A DNA stretch of 64,000 nucleotides, taken from assembly GCF_021155765.1 (NCBI RefSeq), contig NC_060117.1, positions 1,000,501-1,064,500 of the forward strand. The letters are read 5' to 3'. The notes under the pieces were generated by a model. The model saw only the letters and a program-made list of their open reading frames with translations. It did no database searches and had not been told where the DNA came from. The stretch's first letter is position 1, and every line of letters begins with the position of its first letter. The stretch is from Diprion similis (lineage: Eukaryota > Arthropoda > Insecta > Hymenoptera > Diprionidae). This document shows, in pieces, positions 1-13,200 of the stretch. A program made the translations under genes and the position numbers.

Positions 1-2035
1 AATTTTACACTGAGATATTGAGTCAAATTGTATAAAGATATTCATATTATATATAAATATTTGTATATACGGAATTTTTATCGTCCGAGTGACAAAAATT
101 TATGACGCTTAGAAATGAATATTGCATAAAATGGTATTATTTTACCATATACTATAAATCTATATTTTTTTACACATTAAGAATGAAACAACTAGCGGTA
201 AGAGGAAGAAGACCGATCACCACACCCAGGTGAAAATATTTTTCGTAAAAATCGAGTTACGAATACCAATGAATCGGTAGAAATTCCTAATTCGAACTCT
301 GGTGAAGTTGAGTAAAGAAAAACCGTCCGTCAAATGACACACATTATGACGGAAATTTTTTAGCATTTCTAAAATCTATAAAATTTATAGATAAATCTAT
401 AGATAATAATTTAGTGAGCTAGTATATTACATGAATACAAGTCAAATAATCTCACCATTTACCGTGACGTCATATGATGTTCACTGATTGTTATAGATCA
501 CAGACTTTGATATTTCATCCTCGTATTCTTTCTGCATGTATCTATTTCTACGTCATCGGAGAAGGTAAAAAGAAGAAGGTTCCAGGCGACAGAGACCAGC
601 GATGCAATATTACATGTACAGATTATTTACTTACGATTAGTATTATTCTGCAATTGTAAATTAATTTTTTTTGTTGATGATGTAAAAAGTGGAAAGTAAA
701 TATATTTTGGGAAACTATTGTTACCGAATTTCAGTACCAAATCGTGTTTTCATGTATCGTTCAACAGATGATAATAATCTCCTTATTGTACACTAGAAAG
801 AAAAAGAAAAAAAAAGAATGCAACAATTTTCATAGCAGAGTAATTCTCCATCAACTAAAATCTAAATTATTAATTTAATACACTGATCGAACCACTGAAA
901 AATTCTTTTTCACAACTTATTTGTGAATGATTATAGATATTATATCTGCATATCACGTGAACAAGAGTCGCAAAAATATACAAGCCTCTTTAGATTGGGT
1001 TAGAGATAAAGGATGCGTGTAAAACCAGAGACAAAGTGGAGAAAAATATATAAAAACCTAGAAAGTAGACATAACATGGATAATATATACGTACGTGGGC
1101 AATAAAAGTTCATATTCATAAGAAATCGTTTCCACCGAAGCCTCAATTAAATGATACTTATTCGTCACATATTCTTTCCGCGCCTCTCGCCCAAGTTGCA
1201 CAGTTTTAGTTCCGGTCGGGTGGGATTGTATTTTGCATTCCTTTTTCGGTATTAAAATGTAAAAAATAGCAAAGTTGAACATGCATACATGTGTATTTTC
1301 TCTCTATATGTTGTTTTCCATTTGTTTTTCATCACTCGCCTCTAAATCGTTAGCCGCATTATTACTGCGAATAAAAATAATTTATAACTATATATGTATA
1401 CGTTCGTGAAATTGTGTAGATTATTTTTAATTAGCGTGTATAGTATAATGAGACATACTTATAATTACAATTAGTATGTATATATTTATACACGATATGG
1501 TACAGAATAATAAAATTATTCTTCCAACATGATTTGCCCAATCGACCAACTACTCTTCCTCGTCTGCGTTCTTTTCTTTCCTGTTTTTTCCATGTTTTTT
1601 TTTTTTTTCTCTCTCTTCCAATTTCAAGATCACTAACTAGAGTTTTACAATAATAATTCATTGTTGTAATATCATACACCTATGAACTTTTGTCTGAATT
1701 TGTTTTTTTCTTTCTTTTATTCTTTCTTTGTGTTTAATTTACTCTTTCTCGTTTTTCATCACTCATTTTCAAATTTCTTTATACACAACGGATATACATG
1801 GTATAATTACTTATTTGCTCGTATTTAAAGCTTATTACAAATTCTTTCCAACCGACATTTGCCAGTGATTTTGATTTTCTTTCGACTCTTTCCCTTTTTT
1901 TTTTCTCCCCCACCTTCCTTTTGCTACATCTCAATACGAAAAATATCTGCGTTATTACGCAAGAATTCCTTCTCGGTTCTTATCCAATCTCAATATATTT
2001 TCTTTCTATTCATTTTTATTCTACAAATTACAGAA

Positions 2036-2073
<38 letters not shown>

Positions 2074-5000
2074 TTTAGATGGTATGTATGCACGTATACA
2101 AATACCTAGCTGATACCTTATTAAACGCTTAATTAAACGCCTCGTTACGAATCAACAGGAAGCCACATTTTTTAAATATCTCTTACAATCAACAAGAAGC
2201 AGAAGTCAAGAGAAAAACTCAATGGGCATCATTCGACGTCGAATGAAATGGAAAAAGGAATCATGTACTCGTCAACTAGTTTTAGAAAATATTTTTTTAG
2301 TAATGTCTCCAATAGTACGATAATAAAAAAAAAAAACAATTTCAATCCTGAACACTGGTTTTACAATCTTAAACAATCGTGGCCTATTCAATGTACAATA
2401 AATTCAGTAATAATTTAATAGACATAAAAATAAAACGCATAAAATACAGGCCATAAAAGAAGAGAAAAAAAGGAGGAAAAAAAAAATAATAGAACGGAGA
2501 AAACAGCATTTGGATTTTTTAAAAATCCAAAAATTCGGCAAAACAAAAGTGTATATAATATATAATAATATATACATATTATGTATATACAAATACGAAT
2601 CTCTAAATGTAATGTACGATTTGTTAATTATTATTAATATTATATCGATAAATATTAAACGTCTAAAGCTATTGAAGGATATTCAATATTAATCATTATA
2701 ATGATAGTTGTAATAATTATGTAATAATATAATAATTAATAATTATGAGAAAGTTAATAGAGATAATAATCATAATCATAATAATAATAATAATAATAAT
2801 AATAATATACGCTATATTTACAACCAAATAACAACGACTTGCTTCTCCCTTTGCAAAGGGGTTTTTGTGTGTGTATGTGTGTGTATTTGCGGTTGTGTGT
2901 GCGTGCACACTTGGATATAAAATATCTGTCGTCATAATGCAACTTGACGAACGACTGTACTTTTGTTTCCTCTTTCTTCCAATCGTTATTGGAGATAGCA
3001 GAGAATTGTACCTGTTTGTCGGATATAAGTTTCAGAGTATACAGCTGCGAATTGCTTGATTGAAATTTTATGCATATGAATAATTCGGTTCTATCGCCAC
3101 TTAAAAGTGAAAAACAAAACAAGGAGAAAAAAAACATAAAAAAAAAAAAATAGATAACATATCAACGAATAATTCAAGTAATCGATATTCAATTCTGTAT
3201 GGATGATAATAGATACAAAGAAATTTTTATCATGATTCTATAACGATACTCGGTATTATTTGAAATGACTTTGAAGCTGGATCGCAGATTTCTTTTCATC
3301 AGTCGTTTCTTCGGTTTAGAGATAAGGGTATTAAGCCATGAAATCGCTGAGAGAAGGACGAGAATCGTGCGTTGTAAGTTCTGCCAAATAACATGCGGAC
3401 ATTGATTTATGTAACGTCTGTTTCGAATATTAGAAAACTTGAATTTCCCGTTTGGGTGGGTATTTGTATAATATATGAAACTATTGCCTTCGGCCTGAGC
3501 TGCGTAAACAAAGAGAGAAGAAGAAAGAATTAGGCTAAGTAAGTAAATAAATTAGCACGTAGTACGAAAAAGAAGAATAGTAACAATGATAATGTCGTCA
3601 AATAACTGCGGCGCCCGAGCAGACTAGTTTTGCTAGTGTTCAAATGTCATATTACCAATCAAGTTTACAAAGACTTTTTTCAATAAATATTATAAGATTT
3701 TTTTTTTTTATTCGTTTTTTCTTCCTTTGTTTAAATATTTTCTCTTTCTCTTGTTCTTCTTTTACCCCACTTGGGCTAATTTTGTTATTTTTCTAAACAT
3801 TTTTTCCCCGTAAGTCACTTAAGGTAATTTAGTGTTACGGAAATTAAACCTACCTATACAATTTACAATGTATGCATACGCAAAGAGACAGTTTGCGACG
3901 GAGATAAAGTTTAGCTACTACGTTTTAAGATCCGTCATTGATTCCTGCGGCTGTTCTGCGCGATGAGTAAAATTTTTGCAATCGATAATTTTCCGAGTAA
4001 TTAAGAGTGTTAATATTAAACTTCCCGTGTATAATTGTAAGTGATTTGTATTGAAATTTATACGAATTTCCTTTGTTCTTTTACAAATGTTATTATCTCA
4101 AGAGATTAATCGTGATGTAACATATTATCGTTGACGTTGTTTGTTGATGGGATTTCAATTTGATTTCGCGACCTAGTTTTTTCATTATACAATAAAAACA
4201 ACAACAATAACAACAACACTAACAGTAATAATAATAATGATAATTATTGTTAAATTTATAACAGAAGAAAAAAACTTTTTTGGTCTTTCACGGACAATCT
4301 CGGATAGTACAAAAAACATACACAACCCGACAATTCCTACTATTTTTATATATTTGCGAAAATAATAATCATAAAATTTCATAAAACCTGAACGTGAGAG
4401 CTCGGTAAAGGCTTATTAATTTCCAAACAAAGTAGCGATGCAAGGCTACTTTGTACATAGGCATAGCGAATTATGGAGTTCTATCTGAGGATATACCTCG
4501 GTTGAGTCAGAGCGCTATGATGAGATGGGCGTCTCGGATAATGCGGAACCTGAGTTAATCGGAGGTCGGGTAAGCGAGTTCTTACTGTGATCCTAACAAC
4601 GCGAAGGCGAGAGGAAAAAGAAACCAAGTGTTCGTTATGTATTTGTCGATGGGGGAAAAAAAAGAAATAAAAAAAAAACAGCCGTCAACAGATAAGAACT
4701 GTTACAAAACGATGAAAAATCTTGCAAAAAATGAACAATGCGCGCAGCGTGATGTTGAGACCTCAAATTTTCTGATCACGCAATAAATTAACATGTCGTA
4801 TTAAAGACAAATTCATTGTCTTCTATGAATAATGATGGCGATAATAAATCACGTCAAGCCATAATACAATGAAAATTGTAAATCAATTGTAAGTTGGCAA
4901 TGAGAAAAAAAAAGAAAACAAAAAACAAAAAGAAGCCTATTTATGGTCTGCGTGTATATATACACATATACATATATACTATATCAATCGAAACAAAAAA

Positions 5001-5844
5001 AATAAATCATTCACGCGAATGCAATAACGCAATTTTTAAGTTTGTCAAACGCGTATATAAAATATTAGTATTTGCGCCGCTTTAAAGCGTAAAGATTCAA
5101 AGATTTTATACACATGCGTAAAAGTATATTTTTGCATACAAGATTAGAAATGCGTATAGGTATTATATTATTATTATCAATTAATTGTTTAACAAACTTA
5201 CACGAGTCAGAATTCTCCGCGTAGGCACGTATCTGTGATTAACAAAGGTGAGAAGAGAAAAAGTGTGTATATTACATAAATATGTTCTCAAATGACTATT
5301 CGGTTGACAATATTACAGCAAACGACGCTTGGTCAAAAAAAAAAAAAAAAAAGAGAGAGAGATTCGTTTTTGGTTGTTGATCATTTCCTCATTGTCTACG
5401 ATCTGAGAGCAAAGTGGATTATAATTCAATACTTTGAATAAATAAATGTAAAAACGAAAACTAAAAAATAGTCTTTCTTCTCGGTTTCCAAGAAATATGC
5501 TGGCGGAGAACAACCGACGATATACACATATCAGTTTTCTAAACGGATCTCTGTAGATGTTGTCGCGCCGGATCGCGTTGCGGTAACTTATTCGTACTTT
5601 GTCCTAATTTTCTTGTATAAAATCTTTGTAAATTTGATTATGAAATAATTACACCTAGCCGGGAATCGTATATGTCTTCGGTTAGCGTAAGTGTGTGTGT
5701 GTGTGTGTGTCGTGTGTGTTTTCGGAGGGCTGAACAATTAATCAATCAATAAATGACTTATTGTTAATTAACAGGGAATCGTAAGGAGCGAGGGGAAAGG
5801 CGGGGGGGGGGGGGGGGGGGGGGGGTCTACTTTGCACGACGCCG
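1..5844. other. AT-rich stretch with no recognisable gene
   Basis: No reading frame here resembles a known protein. The frames that stay open are low-complexity products of poly-T, TTA/ATA and TG runs. Visible repeats are a poly-T tract near 2041-2072, an AAT/ATA microsatellite near 2780-2808, a TG run near 5693-5711 and the poly-G tract at 5802-5825. Part of the stretch next to 5845 must be the 3' UTR of the HAPSTR1 homologue, which is transcribed leftward, but I could not place its poly(A) site. The rest is intergenic or belongs to a transcript whose coding part lies outside the window. Confidence 0.6.
5802..5825. repeat. poly-G homopolymer (24 nt)
   Basis: Twenty-four consecutive G lie about 20 bp beyond the HAPSTR1 stop codon. 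On the transcribed strand this is a poly-C run in the 3' UTR. Such runs are unusual in AT-rich DNA and prone to slippage, so the exact length is uncertain. Confidence 0.9.
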
Positions 5845-7546
5845 TTACATAAAACGTGAACGTTTGTGCGTTGGCGATCCCATATCCACATCATGCGAAG
5901 CCGGCCGTTTATGATGCCGGGCAAATTCGCTGCTTATAAAGGCTGACAATTCCGCTTGTCTACCGGCGCGGCGAGATATTGGAGAACCTGGAATGACCAA
6001 TTTTTTGAGCATGACAGAGGTCCCGCCGCCGATGAGTAATATTGAAGGGCAAAAAGAGCTTGCCAGAGGAAAGAAACGACAAAGGCATTGCCAGGGATTA
6101 ATAACAAAGTTTCTTACCAGATAAAGCGATAGCTTCTCTAAACGTGTGAAGTTCTGGGTCTCCGTCATTTCCAGATGTTGGTGCTGGCGACACTACCATA
6201 CTAGGTGCAGGACTCTGCGATGGCGGAGAACCGCAAACCATCATGCGGGGCTTTGGCGAACTTCTAAAGAGGGGGGGAATAATTTGTGTAGAATTAAAAA
6301 TCTCACGTCTCATCGGGTTGATTTTGCATTGTTCTGTAGTTTGGAGAGAAAAAAAAATCCAGGGACGTCGGAAAAGTATACACAAAAAAATAATAAACAG
6401 ATCTGAAGCGTTGTTAACGCTAGTCAATAAACAACGATGAGATGGTGTAAAAAGATTGATTCCAACAAACGCAAAAAGGAGAAACATGGAAAACAAAGGC
6501 AGTGTTGTCACATGAACAATCACCTCTTGATTATTTGCCCAAAAATAGTAACAAGACAATAAAAAATGGCTGTAGCGCCAAGAAATAATTTGGCAAAGCC
6601 TGTCGACTCTGCCTTATGAGCACGTGTGTATGACAAGATGAAACTGAACATTGTTTTGATGATTGCGACAGATTTATCACACTGTTTGTCTTCTTACCTG
6701 AAATTTCTATTGATGTCTTACCTGTGCGAATGGGGCCGTGGCGGTGGAGGTTTACCAGCGAGATAAGCGAGAAGATCCTCCCTCCTGATGGTGCGTCGCT
6801 TTTTTCGTGCCCAATTCATTATTTCTTTGCTACGTTTCTGCCTGCCCATTTCGGCGCCGATGTCGCTGCATCTTCGCATTCCCTCAACAGAGTCTGTCGA
6901 ACCACGCGAACAGTAAAAAAAAGAAAGTGTAAGAACGTAGGGTTATAAAATTGATAGGAGAGAAAGAACACATCGATACAGGGACGCGTGCAAAGAACAA
7001 AACCCGAAACAATGTGACACAAGTTCCGTAATCTAACCACAATATACGAGTGCTGTTAATTTTGAGAATCGTGCTGACGAACCTTTGTAAAGAGATGTGA
7101 CAGTTCCAGCTGCGGTCTGAAAGGGAATCCACAAAGATGCACCCTGTGTCCGATCTGCAATGCAATTGGAAAGATTGAATCGAGGCGAGGCAAGGAGCGA
7201 AGCGAATGACGTTTGATTTTGTTGACAGATTGACAAAGAGACAGGTGTGATGGGATAGAGGAGGTGGAGGTGGAGGAAGCTATTCTCAGGTGCAATGGGA
7301 TGTCGTGTAAAAATGGTGTTTGTTTTATTTTGTTGCGCGAGGCGGATATCGACCTTTGTACAGCTGGGCTATGGCTGAGGCTGTGGTCTGAAACCCCGTC
7401 CATATCTGGTGCGAGTACAATTCCTTAGAAGTGTGGAGCTGCCCTTCGTAGTCTGGCTCGGCCTCGATAGCCTCGACGCATTGTTGTTCCCAATTCGTGT
7501 ACCAGAGATCCATTATGGGATCCTCGTCGCTCCTGTCCTCGCTCAT
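5845..7546 (-). CDS. HAPSTR1: HAPSTR1 (C16orf72/UPF0472) homologue, HUWE1-associated stress-response protein
   Basis: The family consists of nuclear dimeric proteins that bind the E3 ligase HUWE1 and tune stress signalling (established knowledge). Five exons on the minus strand: 7546-7354, 7154-7083, 6893-6722, 6263-6118, 5987-5845, giving 726 nt and 241 aa; the human protein is about 275 aa. Every junction keeps frame. Family landmarks are WEQQC (residues 19-23), two copies of a W-x-FQT-x-A...LYKD helix (ending near 65 and 89), the basic run RKKRRTIRRED (118-128), FREAIALSG, and the C-terminal SPTHKRSRFM (232-241). The start is the first ATG, immediately before SEDRSDED. The last intron (130 bp) has a weak polypyrimidine tract before its acceptor at 5988, so the start of exon 5 is the least certain junction. 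The gene shares its strand with SNX8 upstream. Confidence 0.92.
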
Positions 7547-8110
7547 GGCTCGCTGATTGTGTATTCTTCCCCCTTATCGAGTGGAGAGTGGTTTCGCGTA
7601 TAACGTCGCAATGTTTATCGCTCGCTGGCTGATCGGAGGGACAGCCGAGAACCGACCCCGTGTCGCAACTGGCAGCGAATCTACGCCGGGGCGAGATTGG
7701 CGAGAACTGAGACGACAACGACAACGACGACGACGACGACGTGTATTTTTCTACTTCTTTGTATTCTCAGGCGATAATACCCAGGCTTTGCTGATCGCTC
7801 GCTCATTTAGTACGCGGCCATTGCTACGATCCGAGCTTGATGATGATGGTATGGTATACTGGTATTACGGATCGACGACGGCGAGGGGATAGGTCGTCTT
7901 GTCTCCGATCCATAGAAAAGACAATTGCCAATCGCGATACCTGCAGGAGCGAGTGAGCTAGCCTCAACCTCAACCTCCGTTCCTCCTTCGCCTACTCTGC
8001 TCGTGACGTTGACCGAACTGAACTATGGGTAGCGGGTATGACAGGGTTTCAGCGTATAGGCCAAAGTATAGGCATCCAAGATCACGGGCGCACCGACAGG
8101 CCTGCCAACT
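7547..8110 (-). promoter_or_regulatory. probable promoter/5' UTR of the HAPSTR1 homologue
   Basis: This block is clearly richer in G+C and CpG than its surroundings and lies directly upstream of the HAPSTR1 ATG at 7546. It includes short ACG-type repeats near 7713-7742. No TATA box stands out, as is usual for a broadly expressed gene. Placement rests on position and base composition only. Confidence 0.5.
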
Positions 8111-8160
8111 GTGACAATTTACGGCCGCTAGTGGCGCTGCGAGACGCTCGATCTTCGCCG

Positions 8161-8380
8161 CCGATTTTCAATTGTTATAAAAAACCGTTACGGTTGACAG
8201 TGGGATGCTTTTGATTTTTAAAAACTCTTACCCCCGATTTTCAATTGTTTGTAAAAACTGTTACGTTAAATTCTCCCACATTTGCTTTTGATTTTCCAAA
8301 AATCGTACCGCCGGCAATTGTTTCCAAAAACCGTTACGTTAAATCTTTGGAATCCTTTCGGATTTTTAAAAGCTCGTAAG
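8161..8380. repeat. three degenerate tandem copies of a ~75-bp unit
   Basis: Copies start near 8161, 8234 and 8310. Shared landmarks are CGATTTTCAATTGTT, then AAAAACCGTTACG, then CTTTTGATTTT(T/C)(T/C)AAAA and a TCGTA/TCTTACC end. Spacing is about 73-76 bp. There is no coding potential. It lies just upstream of the HAPSTR1 promoter region. Confidence 0.75.
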
Positions 8381-10257
8381 CTCGAAAAAACCGTCTTTCC
8401 TATCCAAGTTTGTGCCTGAGAAGCTGAGCACAGCGACAAAAAGTATCGTACGTACATATCTGGTACTTATTCATGCATAATATTTCTTTTAGCAAAACGA
8501 AAGTCATCTGATTGCAGGCTAATTTTTTGGTGTCTCGATTCGGTAAAAATAATTTTCGATTGTGTTTTGAATTTTGATCTGCAATATCTCTACTGCTTAG
8601 GACAATCCAGATAATAACTAAGAATTCTTTATATTGACAGGTTACTGCAGATTTTAATCATGAAAAGCTCTCGAAACACCGCCAATCCCACTGTGTGCTG
8701 CATTCAACGATGCGTGGATGAACAGACAAAGAACAGAATTGGGTATGTCACAGCATTTTTCTGATTTAACAATATTTAGTAGACATTTACAATATATCGC
8801 AATATTTATCCAAGGGATTGAGTCACGGTTTTTTTTTTACATCTTTCTTTTTCTGTTTCTCAAAATGGTATGTTGAATTACATCTGCATGCCTTATGGCT
8901 ACAGCTGCGAAAATATTGCTCTGAGAAAGAAAAACATTCACATACACAAGCTTTCGCATTACTTTTATACCAGCATTGACATTTGAGGGGCTTCAAGTTT
9001 TAGTCAGAGTTCGATTAAATGGATAATTTTGTCCAAAAATTGAATTTGTGGGTATAGCTATAATGTATTATTCTTAAGAGTGACTTTTTTTTTTTGGTAA
9101 GGGTTGTATGTAATGTTAAGAAATACAAGAGAAAGAGTAAACGTGAATAAAAACTTATTATCGAGATATGCGTACGTAAAAATAAATCAGAATATCATCA
9201 ATATTTAACGTACATACATATTATTGCTTGCACATATGTAATGATATTGTTCATCTTTATATAAATTACACATTATAAATTATATCATGAATAATAATTC
9301 TATGCCATGAAATGAAATATCTGACCTGATTTTAACTTTACGTATACTAACGATAATAATAATAATAATAATTTGATACCTATAAAAATAACTTTCTCAA
9401 TCAACGAATATAAAATATATTTAAGTACACAACAAGGAATGTTTTTTTCTTTTAGTTTGAGCTATGAGAAAATTACATTGGAATAAAATAATCTACAAGA
9501 ATTCAGTTATCGATGAGTATATGATGTGTGTATCTAAAGACAGCGTTATTCGTCCTTTTTTTCAACAATCTCTATAATAATAATTACGAGCTTCCTTATC
9601 CCCCTAGAGTATTCTAGGCTTCGAGTTTAAAACAGGCATTGAAGCGCTTTTATCTCATTCTATTTGTATTTTTCTAATGTCGCACAGTCGAAGCACTATT
9701 ACAATCTTACTAATCTCCTGTCTTTGATCAATAATTGAATTTACATAAATTCAAACTATTTACCGTTATTTTCCAAATCATCTTCAGTTTGCAAGATTTA
9801 GCAAGAGATGAGAACCTAACGATTTATCTCTTCAAAAACTTTTACGTACACCTAGAACTACTATTAATTATGCTTCGAATTTACGTCCAGGTACCTTGCA
9901 TGTACAGTATATTTTAGTTATTGCACAAAACGTTAATAATATTAGGATTGTCATTTCCGATTCGACTTGGATAGTTAAACACTTTACTAAGTATATATAC
10001 ATATATGAAAAAATATGTATAACTGCCACGAGTTTCTTTGAACATAAACCGCTATAAAATAACATAGCACGCGACTTAACATATTACTTTACACTTTTGT
10101 TCGGCGATGAACAAATAATAATTAAAAGAATTAATTAGATACGGTAAATAATATGAGAATTGAATTAAATAACGAATATTATACTAATAATAGAACATCT
10201 CAATTCAGTAATATCAATATTATCTTATGCCCCCCGGATTCTGAAACAATATCAATG
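8381..10257. other. gene-free interval between the SNX8 3' end and the HAPSTR1 promoter
   Basis: AT-rich, with small AAT/ATA microsatellites (for example near 9353-9374). No exon was recognised. The right-hand part must hold the SNX8 3' UTR, since SNX8 is transcribed leftward and stops at 10258. Confidence 0.6.
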
Positions 10258-13200
10258 CTATGAGACTCCGTTTGAACTGCCAGCTGATTTTTCTGGTAAA
10301 CATTTTGTTATCGTTGGCTCAATCAATTTCCAGACTTCCGTAAGCTGTAATGAAACGTTTCATCCATAATTAAAGCTGTCCACAGTTTGTTTCAGCCGTA
10401 AATAAAATTGAGCAAATAAGTGGCGATACATTTAAACATATAATTAGTAAGATCTTACCTATTTCCATAATAAATTATCCTCTGAGCGAACGCACAAGAA
10501 AATTATCAGTGTTACACTTGTGGCTTATTGTAAACTTAATCAGTTACCAAACACGATCATCCAGGGATTAGCAATCACAAAAAGTTAAATCAACTTACTT
10601 CGGAATGCCCCTGTATCTGGACGCTTACTAGACTCTGTAGAACTGTGGCAAGAATTTCCAAGTGGGCGTGAACCAGCTGCGTCTCCATGTGTAAACAGTG
10701 GAGCGAGAAGGCGTTCCTCAACTCGACATTTGCGATCACAGTTTCTTGAGCCACCATTTTGTTTTCCAGATGTTCGACCGTGTCGGCCTGAAATTATTCA
10801 TAATCGTACATAAATTGTTGGAGGAATTGGATCGACGGTGTCTTCGGCAGTTGAAACAGGAAACTCAAAGTTTTTACATCTGTTCCACGAATAACGCCCT
10901 GCATTTGTCTCTTCTTCAGAGACAACATAGTCGACAGAGCTCTCTGATGATCTGCGCTGACTCCTCGCTCGTGTCGCTCGCACAAAACTCTGTGCGCTAT
11001 CAAAATATCAAGGAGTAAATTGAGCCTCTCGCAGACCATGCTTTCCTCTATTACAGCTTGCTGTAATGCTCTGGTAGAAAGTAGACTGAACTCTCTGAAA
11101 ATATAAGGGGCCATCGTTGGAATGTTCTTCTCCAAGTTAAAATGGTGGATAATTATTTTTACCAATAATTTTCACTCTCTCACTTTGAAATGACGTGGAA
11201 TCCCTTCTTCATATCATTCCAAATCGTCGATCCACCCGTCGCCCAAGCACTTGTACCGTGAGGTTCGTTGGCCAAGTTGTTGAGTTGCGTTCCAAGCTCG
11301 GCCATATCCACGGCATACCCGTGAGACCTGATGGCCAAACAGTCGGCGATATTCTTTAGTCTCGATATCCCCGACAATATGACGCGTATCTGATCTCTGC
11401 TGTTTGCAAATTCTGTCAGAGTCTCAGGGGGCACGAGTTCTTTGGCTTGGCTGGACAATTCCGAGGTCGCAAACTCGTCCGGAACTCGTCTGAACACCTC
11501 GCGAATCTTATGCTGCGTCTCTTCTCCGGTGAATGTAAAGAAAAACTGCACTATCGGGTCCTTGCTCACCGATGGGTGGCGCGCTATCAAAGTCAAGAAT
11601 CTGAGTAACGAACGTCTCCGTTCTTCGAGGAATTGAGAATCAGCTGAAATAGAAATGGAATTAGGCTCAAATTACATCTCAAAGAGGGTCCTTCCGCGAT
11701 TTTATTCGCTTTCTCGTTGTTCCTTACCTCCGACTATCTTCTTCGGCGGAAGCTTGGGTATCAGCCTGTAAGGAAATCGAGCTAGCAGAAGTTCGTGCAG
11801 GGAAACAAAGTCGTTGTAACGTCGGTAGACGACAGAATTGAACCTCTGTAAATGGTAGAGCAGAGAAACAATAAAACCATTGAGAAAAGTACGCGTTACA
11901 ACTTTAGAATGAAAACATCGCTCCAGCTAATTTTATTTAGCATCGTACCTTACTTGTCACTTGATATTCGACATGCTTAAGGAATATCCCCTTCTTCTCG
12001 GGTACTAAATTCACTTCTATGGTATCTAGATTGCATATGTCAATGTAGGTGAGATTCAGTTTCGACGGGTTTGATCCCTTGTGCATCCTTTGCGCCAAGA
12101 GAACAACTTCGGTCAGATCTCCGAGAGCGGGTATCGGCAATTCTATTTTAAAATTAAAACAGATATGTCAATGTCTTCTGCTTTTACAAACTCGAGGTGG
12201 CTCTCTGTGTCTCATTAATTGCCTCATATGAGTTGTCGTATCAAAGCGAAGGACTTTGGGAGCACCTCCGTTGTTTCACGTCATTACAGATGAGAAAAAA
12301 CTTATGAAACTAAGTAGCCATCTCACATCGCTAATTGCAAAAGGAAACGGTAAAAACTAACAAAGTTTCAATCAAACCTTGAGATTCAGATATTTCCAGG
12401 AGCTTATCACTCGGCTGTTTACCCTGTTGAGCGAAAGCTACCAATGCCAAACCCTTGTACAGGCCGCTTCTTGTTAAATACCCAGTTTTGCTGTCCACGA
12501 GCTCCCAAATCTGTAGACAATAGCAAATTAACGACACATTATTGTTTTAAAATTTTTATTTGTAGACTTTTCTGTCTGCGTAACACATTAAATATCAGAT
12601 GTTTCGTTTGATGTCATCTGATGAAAATAAATTGACGTGTATAATTTCAGAAGGAATTGTGACGCGATGAAACACAATCGCACTGTAATAAGGTTTAAAA
12701 GCTAATTTGCAAATTTGTGGATTAAGGCAATCTATTCCAATCAACTCAAAGTCTATTCTCGTTTCAAAGATGTTACGATGAGCGGTAAACGATGTACTTG
12801 AACTCATCAACACCGCATTACCAGAACAGAAGTAAAGCGGAAGGACAGAAAAAAAAAATCTTAACCAAATTACTGTGTGATATATTTTGCGCTGAATGCA
12901 AAACAGTGATGATAACTATACTAATAACAGAAGCAAGAATAAGTAAGGGGGTATAACCAAACCAAGAGTGATGAACTTTTAAATCGCTTTTAAGTTTATT
13001 AAACTGGATTCACCGGATAAAACAAGCCCGAGCCTAGAGCAGCAGGCGATGTATTACTGTTGACTATTTGTATCAACATACATCATATGCAATAATAATT
13101 TATGAGGGGCACGACAGATACGTTGACCTTATTGTCAGTGACACCAAGTACCAGTTACGCGGGGCATCGACAAATTTTTCTTACAAGGGGACCTCTTCTT

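Noticed and set aside
4381-4620. Structured-looking non-coding stretch, possible RNA gene
   Set aside because: No tRNA-like A and B boxes or other recognisable RNA architecture could be made out.
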